Below, piece after piece: positions 47,329 to 57,959 of a stretch of DNA of 64,000 bases. The notes beneath the pieces are model-generated. The model ran no database searches and was not told where the DNA came from. It worked only from the letters and a program-made list of their open reading frames with translations. Within the stretch, counting starts at the first letter, position 1, and every line of letters begins with the position of its first letter. This DNA comes from Pseudomonadota bacterium (GTDB lineage: Bacteria > Pseudomonadota > Gammaproteobacteria > Halothiobacillales > Halothiobacillaceae). Where the stretch lies: NCBI GenBank assembly GCA_021801265.1, contig JAJYYE010000008.1:1-64000 (forward strand). Reading direction: 5' to 3'. Made by a program: the position numbers and the translations under genes.

Positions 47329-48276
47329 TTGAACGTGGATCAGATTTCATCACCAACTGTGCACATTCTACTCGCGACCTATCAAGGTGCGGAACACATA
47401 GAAGAACAACTGAAATCCATAGCAATGCAAACCTACACACAATGGCGATTACTCATCAGTGATGATGGCTCAAAGGATGCAACCATCGAGATCGTTGAAG
47501 AATTCGCAAAACAACACCCCCAGAAAGTAACCCTGATAAAAGGCCCCTGCAAAGGCTCTACATTTAATTTTTTCAACTTAATTCAAAAGGTTGAGTATCG
47601 CAATGATATAGACCTGTTCGCATTTTGCGATCAGGACGATCTATGGCTCCCAGACAAATTAGAGATGGCTGCCAATTATCATCAAAAAAATCCATCAACC
47701 CCATTGCCGAACCTTTATTGCGGCAGAACGCGAATTACCAATGGAAAACTCGACCCAATCGGATTAACCAAAATCCCGAAACGCCCGCTCACGTTTGGGA
47801 ACGCGCTGACCCAAAATATCGCCAGCGGAAATACTATGGTGTTTAACGTCCCACTGCTGAAGATTATGCGGCACATAGCTCCTGAGCACTCGGTTTGGCA
47901 CGACTGGACAGCCTATCTAGCCACCACCGCATGCGGAGGCACGGTTTTCTATGACAAGGAGCCGCAGTTGCTTTATAGGCAACATTCGACAAACGTCATA
48001 GGCGCCAACGATGGGTTAATAACACGGTTCAGCCGATTGATACCAAACTTAAAAGGAAAATATAAAGCATGGGGAGGGCTGAATGAAAAAGCATTATCAA
48101 GTATTGAAAATTTCATGAACACCAAAACAAAAATCACATACCAGGCATTCAAAAAAATCCGGGACTCAAAAAATATTAGAGCGCGCTTACAAAATGCGCT
48201 TTTAGCAAAGCTGTACAGACAGTCAATTTTCGAGAGCATAATTTTATATGGCGCAATCATACTTAAGCGCACATAA
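47329..48276 (+). CDS. Family 2 glycosyltransferase
   Basis: A 315-residue GT2 enzyme: VHILLATYQGAEHIEEQLKSI, LISDDGSKDAT, FCDQDDLWLPDKL (donor-metal motif). HDWTAYLATTACGG and YRQHSTNVIGAND resemble rhamnosyltransferases. The only plus-strand gene in the locus; its start is either TTG 47329 or GTG 47335 (AAGAGA upstream). Clearly AT-richer than the core genome on either side. Confidence 0.87.
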   Translation: MNVDQISSPTVHILLATYQGAEHIEEQLKSIAMQTYTQWRLLISDDGSKDATIEIVEEFAKQHPQKVTLIKGPCKGSTFNFFNLIQKVEYRNDIDLFAFCDQDDLWLPDKLEMAANYHQKNPSTPLPNLYCGRTRITNGKLDPIGLTKIPKRPLTFGNALTQNIASGNTMVFNVPLLKIMRHIAPEHSVWHDWTAYLATTACGGTVFYDKEPQLLYRQHSTNVIGANDGLITRFSRLIPNLKGKYKAWGGLNEKALSSIENFMNTKTKITYQAFKKIRDSKNIRARLQNALLAKLYRQSIFESIILYGAIILKRT

Positions 48277-48277
48277 A

Positions 48278-49627
48278 TCAAGTCTTCACTTGTCGCCAGA
48301 AATCAAATATAAAATCAACATACTCAGAAGTTGACTTGGGTTTTATTGCATTGGCACTCAATTGTTTAGCAATCACAGGGAAGGATATCAATTTCACCAA
48401 ATTTTCAGCAAGATCTTTAAAATCACCTGGCTCAAAAAGCAAACCATTCACTTGATCATGAATAACGGTAGAAATCCCCGGAAAACGAGAGGCAACAACA
48501 GGGCAGCGAGCGAACTGCGCGGAATAAAGCACAAGCGGAGTATTTTCAAACCAAAGTGAAGGTATAACCAAAACATCCATATCCAATAAAATTTCGTTAA
48601 TACGAGAATTATGGAACGTCCCTCTAAACTCTATATCTGACCGTCCGGCTGAGAGTCCCTTTAATTTATCGAAATAATCGGGAGAATCTGCGCCATCACC
48701 ATAGATTATTAAGACCGATGAACCTTCAGGAATCAACCTATATGCCTCAAGTAAAATATGACAACCTTTGTGCGGCAACAAAGTACCAATAAACCCGATC
48801 CTAAATGGATTATGTGGGCCAAGACGCTCGCCTCGCCCATCAACATCAGGTACATTCACACCGAAGGCAAACTCAGCGATCAAATCAGGATGCACCCCGT
48901 GTGAAACTAATTTATCAGTCATGAAACGATTAGGGGAAATAATTTTATCCAGCAAGTTAAGTCGATTGATGTTTTTTTCTAAACGTGAGCCTATTGCTTT
49001 TACTTCAGTGCAATAGGGATATGATTTCAAAAGGCCCAACTGAGTTGATCTCGAGAGAAAATCTAAAGCAGTTGTTGGAAAAAATTTAACGATCCCACCA
49101 ACAGATGCACTACGCCTATTAGTTGCAAAGTGTTTTATACAATTTCCAGCATATTTCGAAGGGCCCTGACATAAATTGCCATCCTCAAGAAGCAATTGCC
49201 CCGTTGGACAAATACTCCAGAAATCAGTTGGCGTCCAAAAAACAGGAACGCCCGCATTTACAGCAGTTTCAATAAGACCAGTACCCAATCTATTCAAATG
49301 AAATAAATGAACAACATCCGGGCTATATCCATCCAATATTTGGCGAAAAAAACGATTGGCTAGGTGATTATCAAAACTCAATTCAATCAGCGATGTTTGA
49401 TCACCCATCGGTTCATATGAATGAAAAAAACGATAAATATGAATGTGTTCATAAAAATATTCATCACATCTTAGCTCATCCAGAATTTTCTCTTCGGTAG
49501 GATAAGCGGTTAGAACTCGAACTTCGTGACCTCTATCTATTAGATTTTTAGCGACGGAGTATGTCAGAACCTCCGTACCTGCAGCATATTGGGGGAAGAA
49601 CTGATGAACAGTTAAAAGAATTTTCAT
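48278..49627 (-). CDS. Family 4 glycosyltransferase
   Basis: A 449-residue GT-B enzyme. N-terminal domain HQFFPQYAAGTEVLTYSVAKNL, C-terminal domain with IGFIGTLLPHKGCHILLEAY, LIIYGDGADSPD and the donor-binding LVIPSLWFENTPLVLYSAQFARCPVVAS. The extended HLFHLNRLGTGLIE and TPTDFWSICPTGQLL segments are typical of O-antigen or capsule GT4 enzymes. It is convergent with the GT2 gene (1-bp gap). AT-rich. Confidence 0.87.
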   Translation of the reverse strand: MKILLTVHQFFPQYAAGTEVLTYSVAKNLIDRGHEVRVLTAYPTEEKILDELRCDEYFYEHIHIYRFFHSYEPMGDQTSLIELSFDNHLANRFFRQILDGYSPDVVHLFHLNRLGTGLIETAVNAGVPVFWTPTDFWSICPTGQLLLEDGNLCQGPSKYAGNCIKHFATNRRSASVGGIVKFFPTTALDFLSRSTQLGLLKSYPYCTEVKAIGSRLEKNINRLNLLDKIISPNRFMTDKLVSHGVHPDLIAEFAFGVNVPDVDGRGERLGPHNPFRIGFIGTLLPHKGCHILLEAYRLIPEGSSVLIIYGDGADSPDYFDKLKGLSAGRSDIEFRGTFHNSRINEILLDMDVLVIPSLWFENTPLVLYSAQFARCPVVASRFPGISTVIHDQVNGLLFEPGDFKDLAENLVKLISFPVIAKQLSANAIKPKSTSEYVDFIFDFWRQVKT

Positions 49628-49651
49628 TAAATTTATTTCATCGAAAGAAGA

Positions 49652-50590
49652 TCAAACAATCCTTGACATTTCAGATTCAACCCAAGCAGCTGTTTTTACA
49701 AGACCATCTCGCAGCGAGATTAAAGGCTTCCAACTCAACTCTTTTAGAGCAGAATCATTGCACAATACACTCTTCTGAACATCAAAAGGCCTGGCAGGTA
49801 AATAGATGCGATCTATGGATCGACAAAGTACGATTTCAAGGTCGTTAATAAGCTCATTCAAACTAGTCCCCACACCTGAACTTATATTAAAACAGTGCTC
49901 ATCACCTTGATATTCAATAGCGCGCACAAAGGCCTCAGCGACATCACTGACATGAATATAATCCCGAGTAATACTCCCATTGCCCCAAATATCAATAGGT
50001 TTATATTTTAAGGCATTGTGAATAAAAACCCCAACTGCCCCTTGCGCTGTTTCAACACGCTGACGCTCTCCATAAGGGTTTGCAACACGCAAACTAATAG
50101 CAGTAATCCCATGCAAATAACTGTACATTTGTAAATACTTTTCAATTGCAAGCTTAGTAATTCCGTATGAAACTAAAGGTTCCGTAGGATGCTGCTCATT
50201 AATTGGCAAATATTGAGGTCTGCCATATACGGTACCTCCTGAAGAGATGAAAACAATCCTTTTGATTTTTTGACAAACCATTTCATTAAGCAGTTGAAGT
50301 GTTGATATAACATTGCTTTGAACATCATAAATAGGATCATTATTAGAGCTTTTTGGCAGAGTTGTGGAAACCAAGTGTAGAACCACCTCCATTCCATGAA
50401 TGGCTTCCGACACATCATGGGCGCTTGAAAAATCGCCAGAAAGCCATTCAACACGCTCATCTCTCGAAAAAACCCGGAAAGGTTCGACTCTTGGCCGCTC
50501 AAAAACTCTAAGCTCATGCCCATCTCTCAACAATCTATCCACAATTGCTGAACCAATAAATCCACCACCACCAAAAATAATAATTTTCAT
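49652..50590 (-). CDS. NAD-dependent sugar epimerase/dehydratase
   Basis: A 312-residue extended short-chain dehydrogenase: nucleotide loop FGGGGFIGSAI, SSGGTVYGRP and catalytic YGITK. It resembles UDP-glucose 4-epimerases and related sugar-nucleotide enzymes; the exact substrate is open. Start ATG 50590 (MKIIIFGGGG); a longer frame to 50626 is not family-like. Confidence 0.85.
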   Translation of the reverse strand: MKIIIFGGGGFIGSAIVDRLLRDGHELRVFERPRVEPFRVFSRDERVEWLSGDFSSAHDVSEAIHGMEVVLHLVSTTLPKSSNNDPIYDVQSNVISTLQLLNEMVCQKIKRIVFISSGGTVYGRPQYLPINEQHPTEPLVSYGITKLAIEKYLQMYSYLHGITAISLRVANPYGERQRVETAQGAVGVFIHNALKYKPIDIWGNGSITRDYIHVSDVAEAFVRAIEYQGDEHCFNISSGVGTSLNELINDLEIVLCRSIDRIYLPARPFDVQKSVLCNDSALKELSWKPLISLRDGLVKTAAWVESEMSRIV

Positions 50591-50627
50591 ACAAAGCACC
50601 TGCGAGCATTCCTCAACACAAAACACA

Positions 50628-52895
50628 TCATCTTTGCAATTTATTTTTTATGAAAATAGCTATTTTCCGAGCAATTTTTTTTCTAGAAACCCACTGTCCA
50701 AGAGAAGTTCGATATAATAAAACAAAAAAATATGCAACTTTATACTCATCATTCGACGGAACTCTATTTGAGGCACCACTCCATCCCTCATGATGCCTGT
50801 AATAATGAAACTCTTCACCCAACCTATTATAATCCAAGGAAAGTTTAGTCAATTCAATTGCGAAACGAGGAGAAATTAAAATTCTACTTGATGCCACTCG
50901 ATTACTTTCCGCGACATCTAAAAGCGATTGAAATCTATCAATCATTCCACTCCATGAGAGTCGATTGAATGCGATCAATCTGCACTGCTCAGACATTGAA
51001 GCCAAATCCGCCGGATTCGATAGCAAATAGCCCAGAGCATCCAAGTAATCTTGGAGCTCTGTATCTGAATGCGGGATTAGCATTCCAGCCTGAGGATCAA
51101 CAATTTCCTCCTGCCCTCCCACTAATGCGACAACTGGAACAACACCCGCCGCCATAGATTCCAAAAGTGTGATAGAAATACCCTCGTACTCAGAAGGCAT
51201 TAAAAGAATGTCCGCTGTAGTAAGAATATCCAGCCATCTTTGATGATCAACGGATCCAAGCATTTTTACATGATTGACTAAACCATATTGCTTAATTAAT
51301 TGCTCGAAATTAGGTCTGTGATCACCATCACCAATTATCAGAGATTGGAATCTTAGCCCGCGATCTTTTAAACCATTTAGAATTTTGGCCAATATTTCTG
51401 GCCGCTTTTGAGCACACATTCTTCCGGCGAAAACAATGACAGGAATATCATCAGAAATATTTAATTCGGAGCGAATCATTTTTCGAAAAACTACAGAGCG
51501 TTCAAGTGAAATTGCACGTACACCGGTATACATAACATGAATTTGTGATCGATCTGCTCCCCGATCGACCATCCAATCAGATAAATGTCGTGTCGTGACG
51601 ATATTAAGGTTTAAAAAGTCCTGGTAGCCCACTCCAAAACGTGGATGACCACCATTTAGCCAGTTGGGTTCCTCAACATGACACATGTCTACAAATGATA
51701 CGGCTGATGAGAAAACATTCAGATATGGGAGAAGTTGATAACCAGTTGTACTTCCGGTAACCACAACAGTATCAATCTTTCTAGACTGAATTAGATAAAT
51801 CAAAAATCGAGGAAAGTCAGCACTGGACAACAAATTCGGCAGCACAAAAATATCTTGGGTAAAACGACTAAACTCACTTTCCCAATTATGAACTGCAGAC
51901 AATGTCGCACAAATAGTCACATCATGGCCACGATTAGACAACCCCTCAATTAAATCCAAATTAACCCGATCTGCGCCTCCGGTAACCATCCATGGGATTA
52001 TAAACATAATACGTCGGCCGGAATAATTACCAACCAGTGGGTTCTGAATATAAATATCAGTAATAATCGACTCAAAAGGGGTTTGTATTTTCCTTGAAGG
52101 GGTTGGAAAACAACCTGTTAGTTCAGAGTATTTATCCTGTATCTCTTTTTCAAACGTGCGATTGACGTTGCCGGAACTCATGATTTGTTCAAAACGACCA
52201 CCGGCCCGTTTCCGGTACCACTGCAGATACTCTGGGATTGTGTAACCCCAATGTCCGGCCCTAGCCATTGATAGCCAAAAATCCCAGTCCTCATGTCCGA
52301 ATTTTATTGACTCATCAAACCCCCCACAGTCCAGAAATGCCGAACGACGAATGACAGAGATTGGTGGTCCACTATTCGCCTGAACATGTGCACTTCCACG
52401 CTCAAAGCCAGTGGTCCAGAGATATTCTTGCTCGCCAAAAACAACACTAAAGGAATTACAAAAAGCAAACTCATTATTTGACTCAAGAAACCAAATACAC
52501 TTTTCGATGTAAGTTGGCTCAAGCATATCATCACTATCCAAAAGACAAATATACTGCCCTTTAGAATGATTAAATGCCATATTTCGAGCCGCGCTCGGAC
52601 CCGCATTTTCCTGCCTAATGACTTTTATACGAGAATCACTTTCAGCGACTCTCGAAAGCCGCTCGATAGCATCCAGGTCCGTTGAACCATCATCAACGAT
52701 AATCCATTCCCAGTTTTGAAATGATTGACCTTGAAGCGAAACAAAAGTTTCTGAAAAGAATTCTTCAGTATTATAGTAAGGGGTTATCACAGAAACATCG
52801 ATACGATCAACCGCGCTTTCATCTCGCACAAAAGCCCTTGACGCCCTCCTCCTGCCCGGTGAATCATTAAAGTCAACATTTCGAATATCAATCAC
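50628..52895 (-). CDS. Two-domain glycosyltransferase (GT2-GT4 fusion)
   Basis: A 755-residue protein with two transferase domains. Residues about 33-280 are GT2: VSVITPYYNTEEFFSETF, IIVDDGSTDLDAIE, CLLDSDDMLEPTYIEKC. Residues about 290-690 are GT4: MFIIPWMVTGGADRVNLDLIEGL, IVFAGRMCAQKRPEILAKIL and LLMPSEYEGISITLLESMAAGVVPVVA. One polypeptide may add two successive sugars. AT-rich, surrounded by other surface-glycan genes. Confidence 0.88.
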   Translation of the reverse strand: MIDIRNVDFNDSPGRRRASRAFVRDESAVDRIDVSVITPYYNTEEFFSETFVSLQGQSFQNWEWIIVDDGSTDLDAIERLSRVAESDSRIKVIRQENAGPSAARNMAFNHSKGQYICLLDSDDMLEPTYIEKCIWFLESNNEFAFCNSFSVVFGEQEYLWTTGFERGSAHVQANSGPPISVIRRSAFLDCGGFDESIKFGHEDWDFWLSMARAGHWGYTIPEYLQWYRKRAGGRFEQIMSSGNVNRTFEKEIQDKYSELTGCFPTPSRKIQTPFESIITDIYIQNPLVGNYSGRRIMFIIPWMVTGGADRVNLDLIEGLSNRGHDVTICATLSAVHNWESEFSRFTQDIFVLPNLLSSADFPRFLIYLIQSRKIDTVVVTGSTTGYQLLPYLNVFSSAVSFVDMCHVEEPNWLNGGHPRFGVGYQDFLNLNIVTTRHLSDWMVDRGADRSQIHVMYTGVRAISLERSVVFRKMIRSELNISDDIPVIVFAGRMCAQKRPEILAKILNGLKDRGLRFQSLIIGDGDHRPNFEQLIKQYGLVNHVKMLGSVDHQRWLDILTTADILLMPSEYEGISITLLESMAAGVVPVVALVGGQEEIVDPQAGMLIPHSDTELQDYLDALGYLLSNPADLASMSEQCRLIAFNRLSWSGMIDRFQSLLDVAESNRVASSRILISPRFAIELTKLSLDYNRLGEEFHYYRHHEGWSGASNRVPSNDEYKVAYFFVLLYRTSLGQWVSRKKIARKIAIFIKNKLQR

Positions 52896-52919
52896 AACTT
52901 AAATCCCATAATATTTTAT

Positions 52920-53711
52920 TTAGCACAGCAATCCATACTTTTTGAATATATAATCATATTCACCAATCACGGCATCAGTTGCCCGATCAAACGGAGCAAA
53001 TCTGGAAACACACTCATATATCAAGCGGCCGTCTTTTACATAAAAATCAAGATCACGATCGACCAAATTCACCAATTTAACATTTCCACTCCCATAGGGA
53101 TCAATAAAACCAAAAATAGCACTGAATTGCTCTTTATTAATCTCCCTATTTGATTTAATGAAATATAAAACAGATTCTCTCGCCAGAATTTGAGAACGCC
53201 ACTTTTCAAGCAAATAAATAACCTTAGAGTACTCCGCTTGATATACCTGTTTTCTTTCTACCTCTTCATGCAAAAATACGCGTACGCCATCCACAATGCT
53301 TGATTTCATATCAGAGTGAAAAGCTATACCATATTTAACATCACGCACCATATCGTCGTAGCTTGGTACTAAATTTTCAAATAAGAAAATACCATTGAAT
53401 TCATTTTCAATCAGATTGGCCAATGAATCTATATCGCAGGCCACATATCTAAAAAAACTGCTTTCATTATAACCATAACGCATAAACTGCAGGCCAACCT
53501 CGCAATTATCACCCAAAGAAATATAGTGATCGAATTTTTTATATTCCAATATATCGCCCCCACGGGGTCTTAAAACATAGCCCAGCACTTTACTTGATTT
53601 TTCTTTCAACGTATAAAAAATCAGATTAAAAACCTTCTTCAAATATCGTAGCGGACGGGTAATTTTCCATGATAGCGAGTTGTAAATACACTTAATTTCA
53701 GATTTAGTCAT
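52920..53711 (-). CDS. DUF1796-like putative cysteine peptidase-fold protein
   Basis: A 263-residue protein. HYISLGDNCEVGLQFMRYG (C70) followed by SSFFRYVACD resembles the DUF1796 pattern SLG.NC.V...LR, proposed to be a papain-like fold. The N-terminus YNSLSWKITRPLRYLKKVF is a motif often found at the ends of bacterial glycosyltransferases. Its role is unknown; it may modify the glycan. No histidine partner could be fixed by eye. AT-rich. Confidence 0.6.
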   Translation of the reverse strand: MTKSEIKCIYNSLSWKITRPLRYLKKVFNLIFYTLKEKSSKVLGYVLRPRGGDILEYKKFDHYISLGDNCEVGLQFMRYGYNESSFFRYVACDIDSLANLIENEFNGIFLFENLVPSYDDMVRDVKYGIAFHSDMKSSIVDGVRVFLHEEVERKQVYQAEYSKVIYLLEKWRSQILARESVLYFIKSNREINKEQFSAIFGFIDPYGSGNVKLVNLVDRDLDFYVKDGRLIYECVSRFAPFDRATDAVIGEYDYIFKKYGLLC

Positions 53712-53812
53712 GATAATTCCCTCAATTTACATACAACTGATTTATTTTTTCTCATGGCACCCACTAAATCATGAACTGACTTGATACAAGCCACCTCTAT
53801 CTTCCGAAAATG

Positions 53813-54358
53813 TCATATAAATAAGTCAGCATTTTTTAAAGGTACGGCTTCTTGATCTTTAGTCGAAAGAATCGGGCTTCTTTCACTCGGCCATTTAATC
53901 CCAATTTCAGCATCATCCCAAACTATGCTCCGTTCAAATTCCGAGGCGTAGTAATCAGTAGTTTTGTATGTAAAATAAACCACTTCGCTTAATACGAAGA
54001 AACCATGGGCAAAGCCTGCGGGTACCCAGAGCTGGCGATGATTTTCTTCCGAAAGCTCAACACCCACCCACTGGCCAAAAGTTGGTGAGCTTTTGCGAAT
54101 ATCGACAGCAACATCAAACACTGCGCCACAGACAACCTGCATGAGCTTGCCTTGCGGTTGCTGTATTTGATAATGCAGGCCGCGCAATACGCCTTTGCTT
54201 GAGCGCGAGTGGTTATCTTGCACAAACTGCACATCCAGGCCCGTGGCCTCAAAGAATTTGCGCGCATTAAAGCTTTCCATAAAAAAGCCGCGCTCATCAC
54301 CGAATACCTTGGGCTCCAATATCAGTACATCAGGGATTTTGGTGGGGGTTACGTTCAT
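53813..54358 (-). CDS. rfbC: dTDP-4-dehydrorhamnose 3,5-epimerase RfbC
   Basis: Third step of dTDP-L-rhamnose synthesis. The 181-residue cupin has the family sequences GDERGFFMESFNARKF, VQDNHSRSSKGVLRGLHYQ (catalytic histidine) and WVPAGFAHGFFVLSE. Its ATG overlaps the rfbA stop by 1 bp (TAATG). Last of the rfbBDAC run. Confidence 0.97.
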   Translation of the reverse strand: MNVTPTKIPDVLILEPKVFGDERGFFMESFNARKFFEATGLDVQFVQDNHSRSSKGVLRGLHYQIQQPQGKLMQVVCGAVFDVAVDIRKSSPTFGQWVGVELSEENHRQLWVPAGFAHGFFVLSEVVYFTYKTTDYYASEFERSIVWDDAEIGIKWPSERSPILSTKDQEAVPLKNADLFI

Positions 54359-55254
54359 TAAAACACCCGTTCTTTCAAGATTTGATACAAAAACTGCCCG
54401 TAGCCACTTTTTGCCAGGGGTTGTGCAAGGGCTTCCAGTTCGGCATCGGTGATCCAGTTTTGCCGCCAGGCAATTTCTTCCGGGCAGGCAATTTTCAGCC
54501 CCTGGCGTTTTTCGATGGTTTGAATGAATTGCCCGGCCTCTAACAAGGATTCATGCGTGCCGGTATCGAGCCAGGCATCACCGCGTCCCATCAGTTGCAC
54601 CGTAAGCTGCTCACGTGCCAGATAGATGCGATTGACGTCGGTAATCTCTAATTCACCCCGGGGTGAGGGCTTGAGGTTTTTTGCGATATCGACGACGGTG
54701 GAGTCGTAAAAATACAATCCTGTCACGGCATAGTGACTCTTGGGGGTTTGCGGCTTTTCTTCCAGACTGATTGCACGACCCGAATCGTTGAATTCAACCA
54801 CGCCATAACGCTCGGGGTCCTTGACGCGATAGGCGAATACCGTGGCGCCCTGTGTCTGGCTGCCGGCCTCGTGGAGTTGCCGCTGAAGATCGTGGCCGTA
54901 AAACAGGTTATCGCCCAACACCAGCGCCGAGGGGGCGTTGTCTAAAAACTCGGCCCCTATCGTGAATGCCTGCGCCAGACCATCGGGTGAGGGCTGCACA
55001 GCGTAACTCAGGTTGATGCCCCACTGGCTGCCGTCGCCCAAGAGCTGGGTAAACCGCGGCGTATCCTGTGGGGTTGAAATAATGAGGATATCGCGGATGC
55101 CCGCCAGCAATAGGGTGCTGAGCGGGTAGTAGATCATCGGTTTATCGTACACGGGCATGAGCTGTTTACTCACCGCCAAGGTGACGGGGTGCAGGCGGGT
55201 GCCGCTGCCGCCCGCGAGGATAATGCCTTTACGGGGTGTTTGATTAGCTTTCAT
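54358..55254 (-). CDS. rfbA: Glucose-1-phosphate thymidylyltransferase RfbA
   Basis: First step of the pathway: makes dTDP-glucose. The nucleotidyltransferase signature [23 protein letters not shown] and the later LGDNLFYGH and [13 protein letters not shown] are present. I start it at ATG 55254 (298 aa), overlapping rfbD by 11 bp; the longer frame to 55323 adds residues unlike the family. Confidence 0.97.
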   Translation of the reverse strand: MKANQTPRKGIILAGGSGTRLHPVTLAVSKQLMPVYDKPMIYYPLSTLLLAGIRDILIISTPQDTPRFTQLLGDGSQWGINLSYAVQPSPDGLAQAFTIGAEFLDNAPSALVLGDNLFYGHDLQRQLHEAGSQTQGATVFAYRVKDPERYGVVEFNDSGRAISLEEKPQTPKSHYAVTGLYFYDSTVVDIAKNLKPSPRGELEITDVNRIYLAREQLTVQLMGRGDAWLDTGTHESLLEAGQFIQTIEKRQGLKIACPEEIAWRQNWITDAELEALAQPLAKSGYGQFLYQILKERVF

Positions 55255-56149
55255 GATGTTTGTCCATAAATTCATCCTGCATCCGCAACACACCCGATTG
55301 CCAATGGGGCATGTGCAGCCCAAATGATGCCGTCAGTTTGGTCGTATCTAACCGTGAATTGAGCGGGCGTTGCGCAGGCGTGGGATATTGGCGGGTGGGA
55401 ATGGGGGCGATCTCGGTCACTTTGAGCGCCCGGCCCTGCGCACGCGCCGTATTGATGACGAATTCGGCATACCCATGCCATGAGGTTTCGCCCGCGGCCG
55501 CGAGGTGATAAATCCCCACCAGATTCGGGTTGTGGCGTGTGGCACGAATGGCATGGGCGGTGACATCGCTAATCAGCTCCGCCCCCGTGGGTGCACCGAT
55601 TTGATCGTCAATCACGTTCAAACGTTCACGCTCGGCGGCCAGGCGCAGCATGGTTTTGGCAAAATTGTTACCGCGGGCGGCATACACCCAACTGGTGCGG
55701 AAGATCAGATGCGCGCAACCGCTATCGATAATGGCCTGTTCACCCGCCAATTTGGTTTGGCCGTACACCGACAAGGGCGCCGTGGTGTCGGTTTCGCGCC
55801 AAGGCTGGCTGCCGCTGCCATTAAACACATAATCGGTGGAGTAATGCACGAGCAATGCGCCTGTTGAATACGCGATTTCGGCCAATGCACCTACCGCATC
55901 GGCGTTGATGCGCTGAGCGTGTTCTGGCTCGCTTTCGGCACGATCCACGGTGGTGTAGGCGGCGGCATTAACGATGACATCAGGGGCAAGGGCGCGCACG
56001 GTACGGCAGAGCAACTCTGGCGTGGAAAGATCGCCGCAGAAGCCCGCAGCGCCCGCTCGATCCAGGGCGATCAGCTCGCCCAATGGCGCTAATGCGCGCT
56101 GGAGTTCCCAACCGACCTGGCCGTTTTTACCCAACAGCAGGATTTTCAT
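55244..56149 (-). CDS. rfbD: dTDP-4-dehydrorhamnose reductase RfbD
   Basis: Last step to dTDP-L-rhamnose. A 301-residue short-chain reductase: [42 protein letters not shown] and catalytic YGQTKLAGE. Start ATG 56149 overlaps the rfbB stop by 4 bp (ATGA). Confidence 0.97.
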   Translation of the reverse strand: MKILLLGKNGQVGWELQRALAPLGELIALDRAGAAGFCGDLSTPELLCRTVRALAPDVIVNAAAYTTVDRAESEPEHAQRINADAVGALAEIAYSTGALLVHYSTDYVFNGSGSQPWRETDTTAPLSVYGQTKLAGEQAIIDSGCAHLIFRTSWVYAARGNNFAKTMLRLAAERERLNVIDDQIGAPTGAELISDVTAHAIRATRHNPNLVGIYHLAAAGETSWHGYAEFVINTARAQGRALKVTEIAPIPTRQYPTPAQRPLNSRLDTTKLTASFGLHMPHWQSGVLRMQDEFMDKHHES

Positions 56150-57204
56150 AGGCCGTACTGTTTGTTCGTCCAATCGCGGTAGGCACCGCTGGTGATGTGC
56201 GCGACCCAATCCGGGTTCGCCAAATACCAGCGCACGGTTTTGCGAATGCCGCTTTCGAAGGTTTCGGCAGGCTTCCAGCCGAGTTCGCGTTCCAGTTTGC
56301 TGGCATCAATCGCATAGCGACGGTCGTGACCGGGGCGATCCTTAACAAAGCTGATTTGCGTGGCATAGGATAACCCGTCTGCGCGCGGCTGCTCTTCATC
56401 CAAAATGGCGCAGAGGGTTTTCACCACCTCCAGATTGGCTTTTTCATTCCAGCCACCCACGTTGTACACCTCGCCTAAACTTCCGGCTTCGAGCACGCGG
56501 CGAATGGCGCTGCAATGATCTTTCACATACAACCAATCACGAATCTGCTGCCCATCGCCATAAATCGGCAGGGGTTGCCCCGTCAGTGCATTGTGAATAC
56601 ACAGCGGGATAAGCTTTTCGGGGAAATGATATGGCCCATAGTTGTTCGAGCAATTGGTCGTCAGCACTGGCAAGCCGTAGGTGTGGTGATAGGCGCGCAC
56701 GAGGTGATCGGATGCCGCCTTGCTGGCTGAGTAGGGGCTGTTGGGTTCGTACCGATGCGTTTCGGTGAAGGCAGGCGCGGTTTTATCGAGCGAGCCGTAC
56801 ACCTCATCAGTCGACACATGCAGAAACCGGAACGCGGCACGATCGTGATCGCTCAAACGTGACCAGTACGCACGAGTGGCCTCCAGCAAGCGAAATGTGC
56901 CGACGATATTGGTTTGAATAAAATCTTCCGGCCCGGTAATCGAACGATCGACATGGCTTTCTGCCGCGAAATTAATGATGGCACGCGGCTGATGCTCGGC
57001 CAGAAGGCGGCTTACGAGCGCAGAATCGCCAATGTCGCCCTGTACAAACTGATAGTGAGGGTGATCGGCAACACGGTTCAGCGTTTCGAGATTACCCGCG
57101 TAGGTGAGCAAATCCAGGTTAACCACCGGCTCATCTTGGACATCCAACCAATCCAGCACAAAATTTCCGCCGATAAAACCGGCACCGCCTGTAACCAAAA
57201 TCAT
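56146..57204 (-). CDS. rfbB: dTDP-glucose 4,6-dehydratase RfbB
   Basis: Second step: oxidises and dehydrates dTDP-glucose. The 352-residue protein has [32 protein letters not shown], catalytic [10 protein letters not shown] and [14 protein letters not shown]. Overlaps the ABC ATPase stop by 4 bp (ATGA), so sugar supply and export genes share one mRNA. Confidence 0.97.
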   Translation of the reverse strand: MILVTGGAGFIGGNFVLDWLDVQDEPVVNLDLLTYAGNLETLNRVADHPHYQFVQGDIGDSALVSRLLAEHQPRAIINFAAESHVDRSITGPEDFIQTNIVGTFRLLEATRAYWSRLSDHDRAAFRFLHVSTDEVYGSLDKTAPAFTETHRYEPNSPYSASKAASDHLVRAYHHTYGLPVLTTNCSNNYGPYHFPEKLIPLCIHNALTGQPLPIYGDGQQIRDWLYVKDHCSAIRRVLEAGSLGEVYNVGGWNEKANLEVVKTLCAILDEEQPRADGLSYATQISFVKDRPGHDRRYAIDASKLERELGWKPAETFESGIRKTVRWYLANPDWVAHITSGAYRDWTNKQYGL

Positions 57205-57944
57205 TGTTCGGACTGCTCCAAAATTTTTGTATGAAAGTCGGGCAAGTGGGTCATTTTCCCATGCTTTAGCTCATACACACTGCTGCATAGGTTGCCCAGC
57301 ATGACGTGATCGTGCGAAGCAAATACAAAAATTTCAGCATTCGCAATCAGATCATGCATGCGCGCTTTGGCTTTTTCCTGAAAGCCTGCATCGCCGGTGC
57401 CGAACATTTCATCCACGAGCAAAATTTCCGGCTGAAAACTGGTACCTACGGCGAACATCAAGCGCATCGTCATGCCCGATGAATAGGTGCGTACGGGCAG
57501 GTTCAAAAAGTCGCCCAGTTCGGTGAATTCTTCGATTTCCGGGATTTTACTGCGGGCTTCTTTGAGCGACATCCCCATCAGCATCCCCATGCGCAGGATG
57601 TTTTCATAGCCAGAAAGCTCAGGATCCATGCCCGAGCCGATTTCCAGCACCGTGGCAATGCGCCCCTCCCGAATAATGCGTCCCGAATCCTGGGTATAGA
57701 TGCCGGCCATGGTACGTAGCAAAGTGCTTTTGCCTGCGCCGTTGTGGCCGATCAGGCCGATGGAATCGCCGCTGTTGAGTTCAAAACTCACCTCATCCAG
57801 CGCGGTGACAGAAACGGTATGTCCCGCCTCTGCCGCAATGCGCCCGCCGGTGGCAATGCGCATGAATTGGTGCCGCAAGGATTGTGCGCGAGCGTTGTAA
57901 ATCGGGTAGCGGACAGAGACATTCTCGAAAACAAGACGAGCCAT
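57201..57944 (-). CDS. wzt: Polysaccharide ABC exporter ATPase (Wzt type, short form)
   Basis: ATP-binding subunit of the exporter that flips undecaprenyl-linked glycan. Walker [11 protein letters not shown], signature YSSGMTMRL (here [13 protein letters not shown]) and Walker [10 protein letters not shown] are present. At 247 residues it ends after the nucleotide-binding domain and lacks the C-terminal carbohydrate-binding domain of Wzt proteins that recognise capped O-antigen chains, so it is more like KpsT or Klebsiella O2-type Wzt. Confidence 0.9.
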   Translation of the reverse strand: MARLVFENVSVRYPIYNARAQSLRHQFMRIATGGRIAAEAGHTVSVTALDEVSFELNSGDSIGLIGHNGAGKSTLLRTMAGIYTQDSGRIIREGRIATVLEIGSGMDPELSGYENILRMGMLMGMSLKEARSKIPEIEEFTELGDFLNLPVRTYSSGMTMRLMFAVGTSFQPEILLVDEMFGTGDAGFQEKAKARMHDLIANAEIFVFASHDHVMLGNLCSSVYELKHGKMTHLPDFHTKILEQSEQ

Positions 57945-57959
57945 AGTGATATCCAGGAT

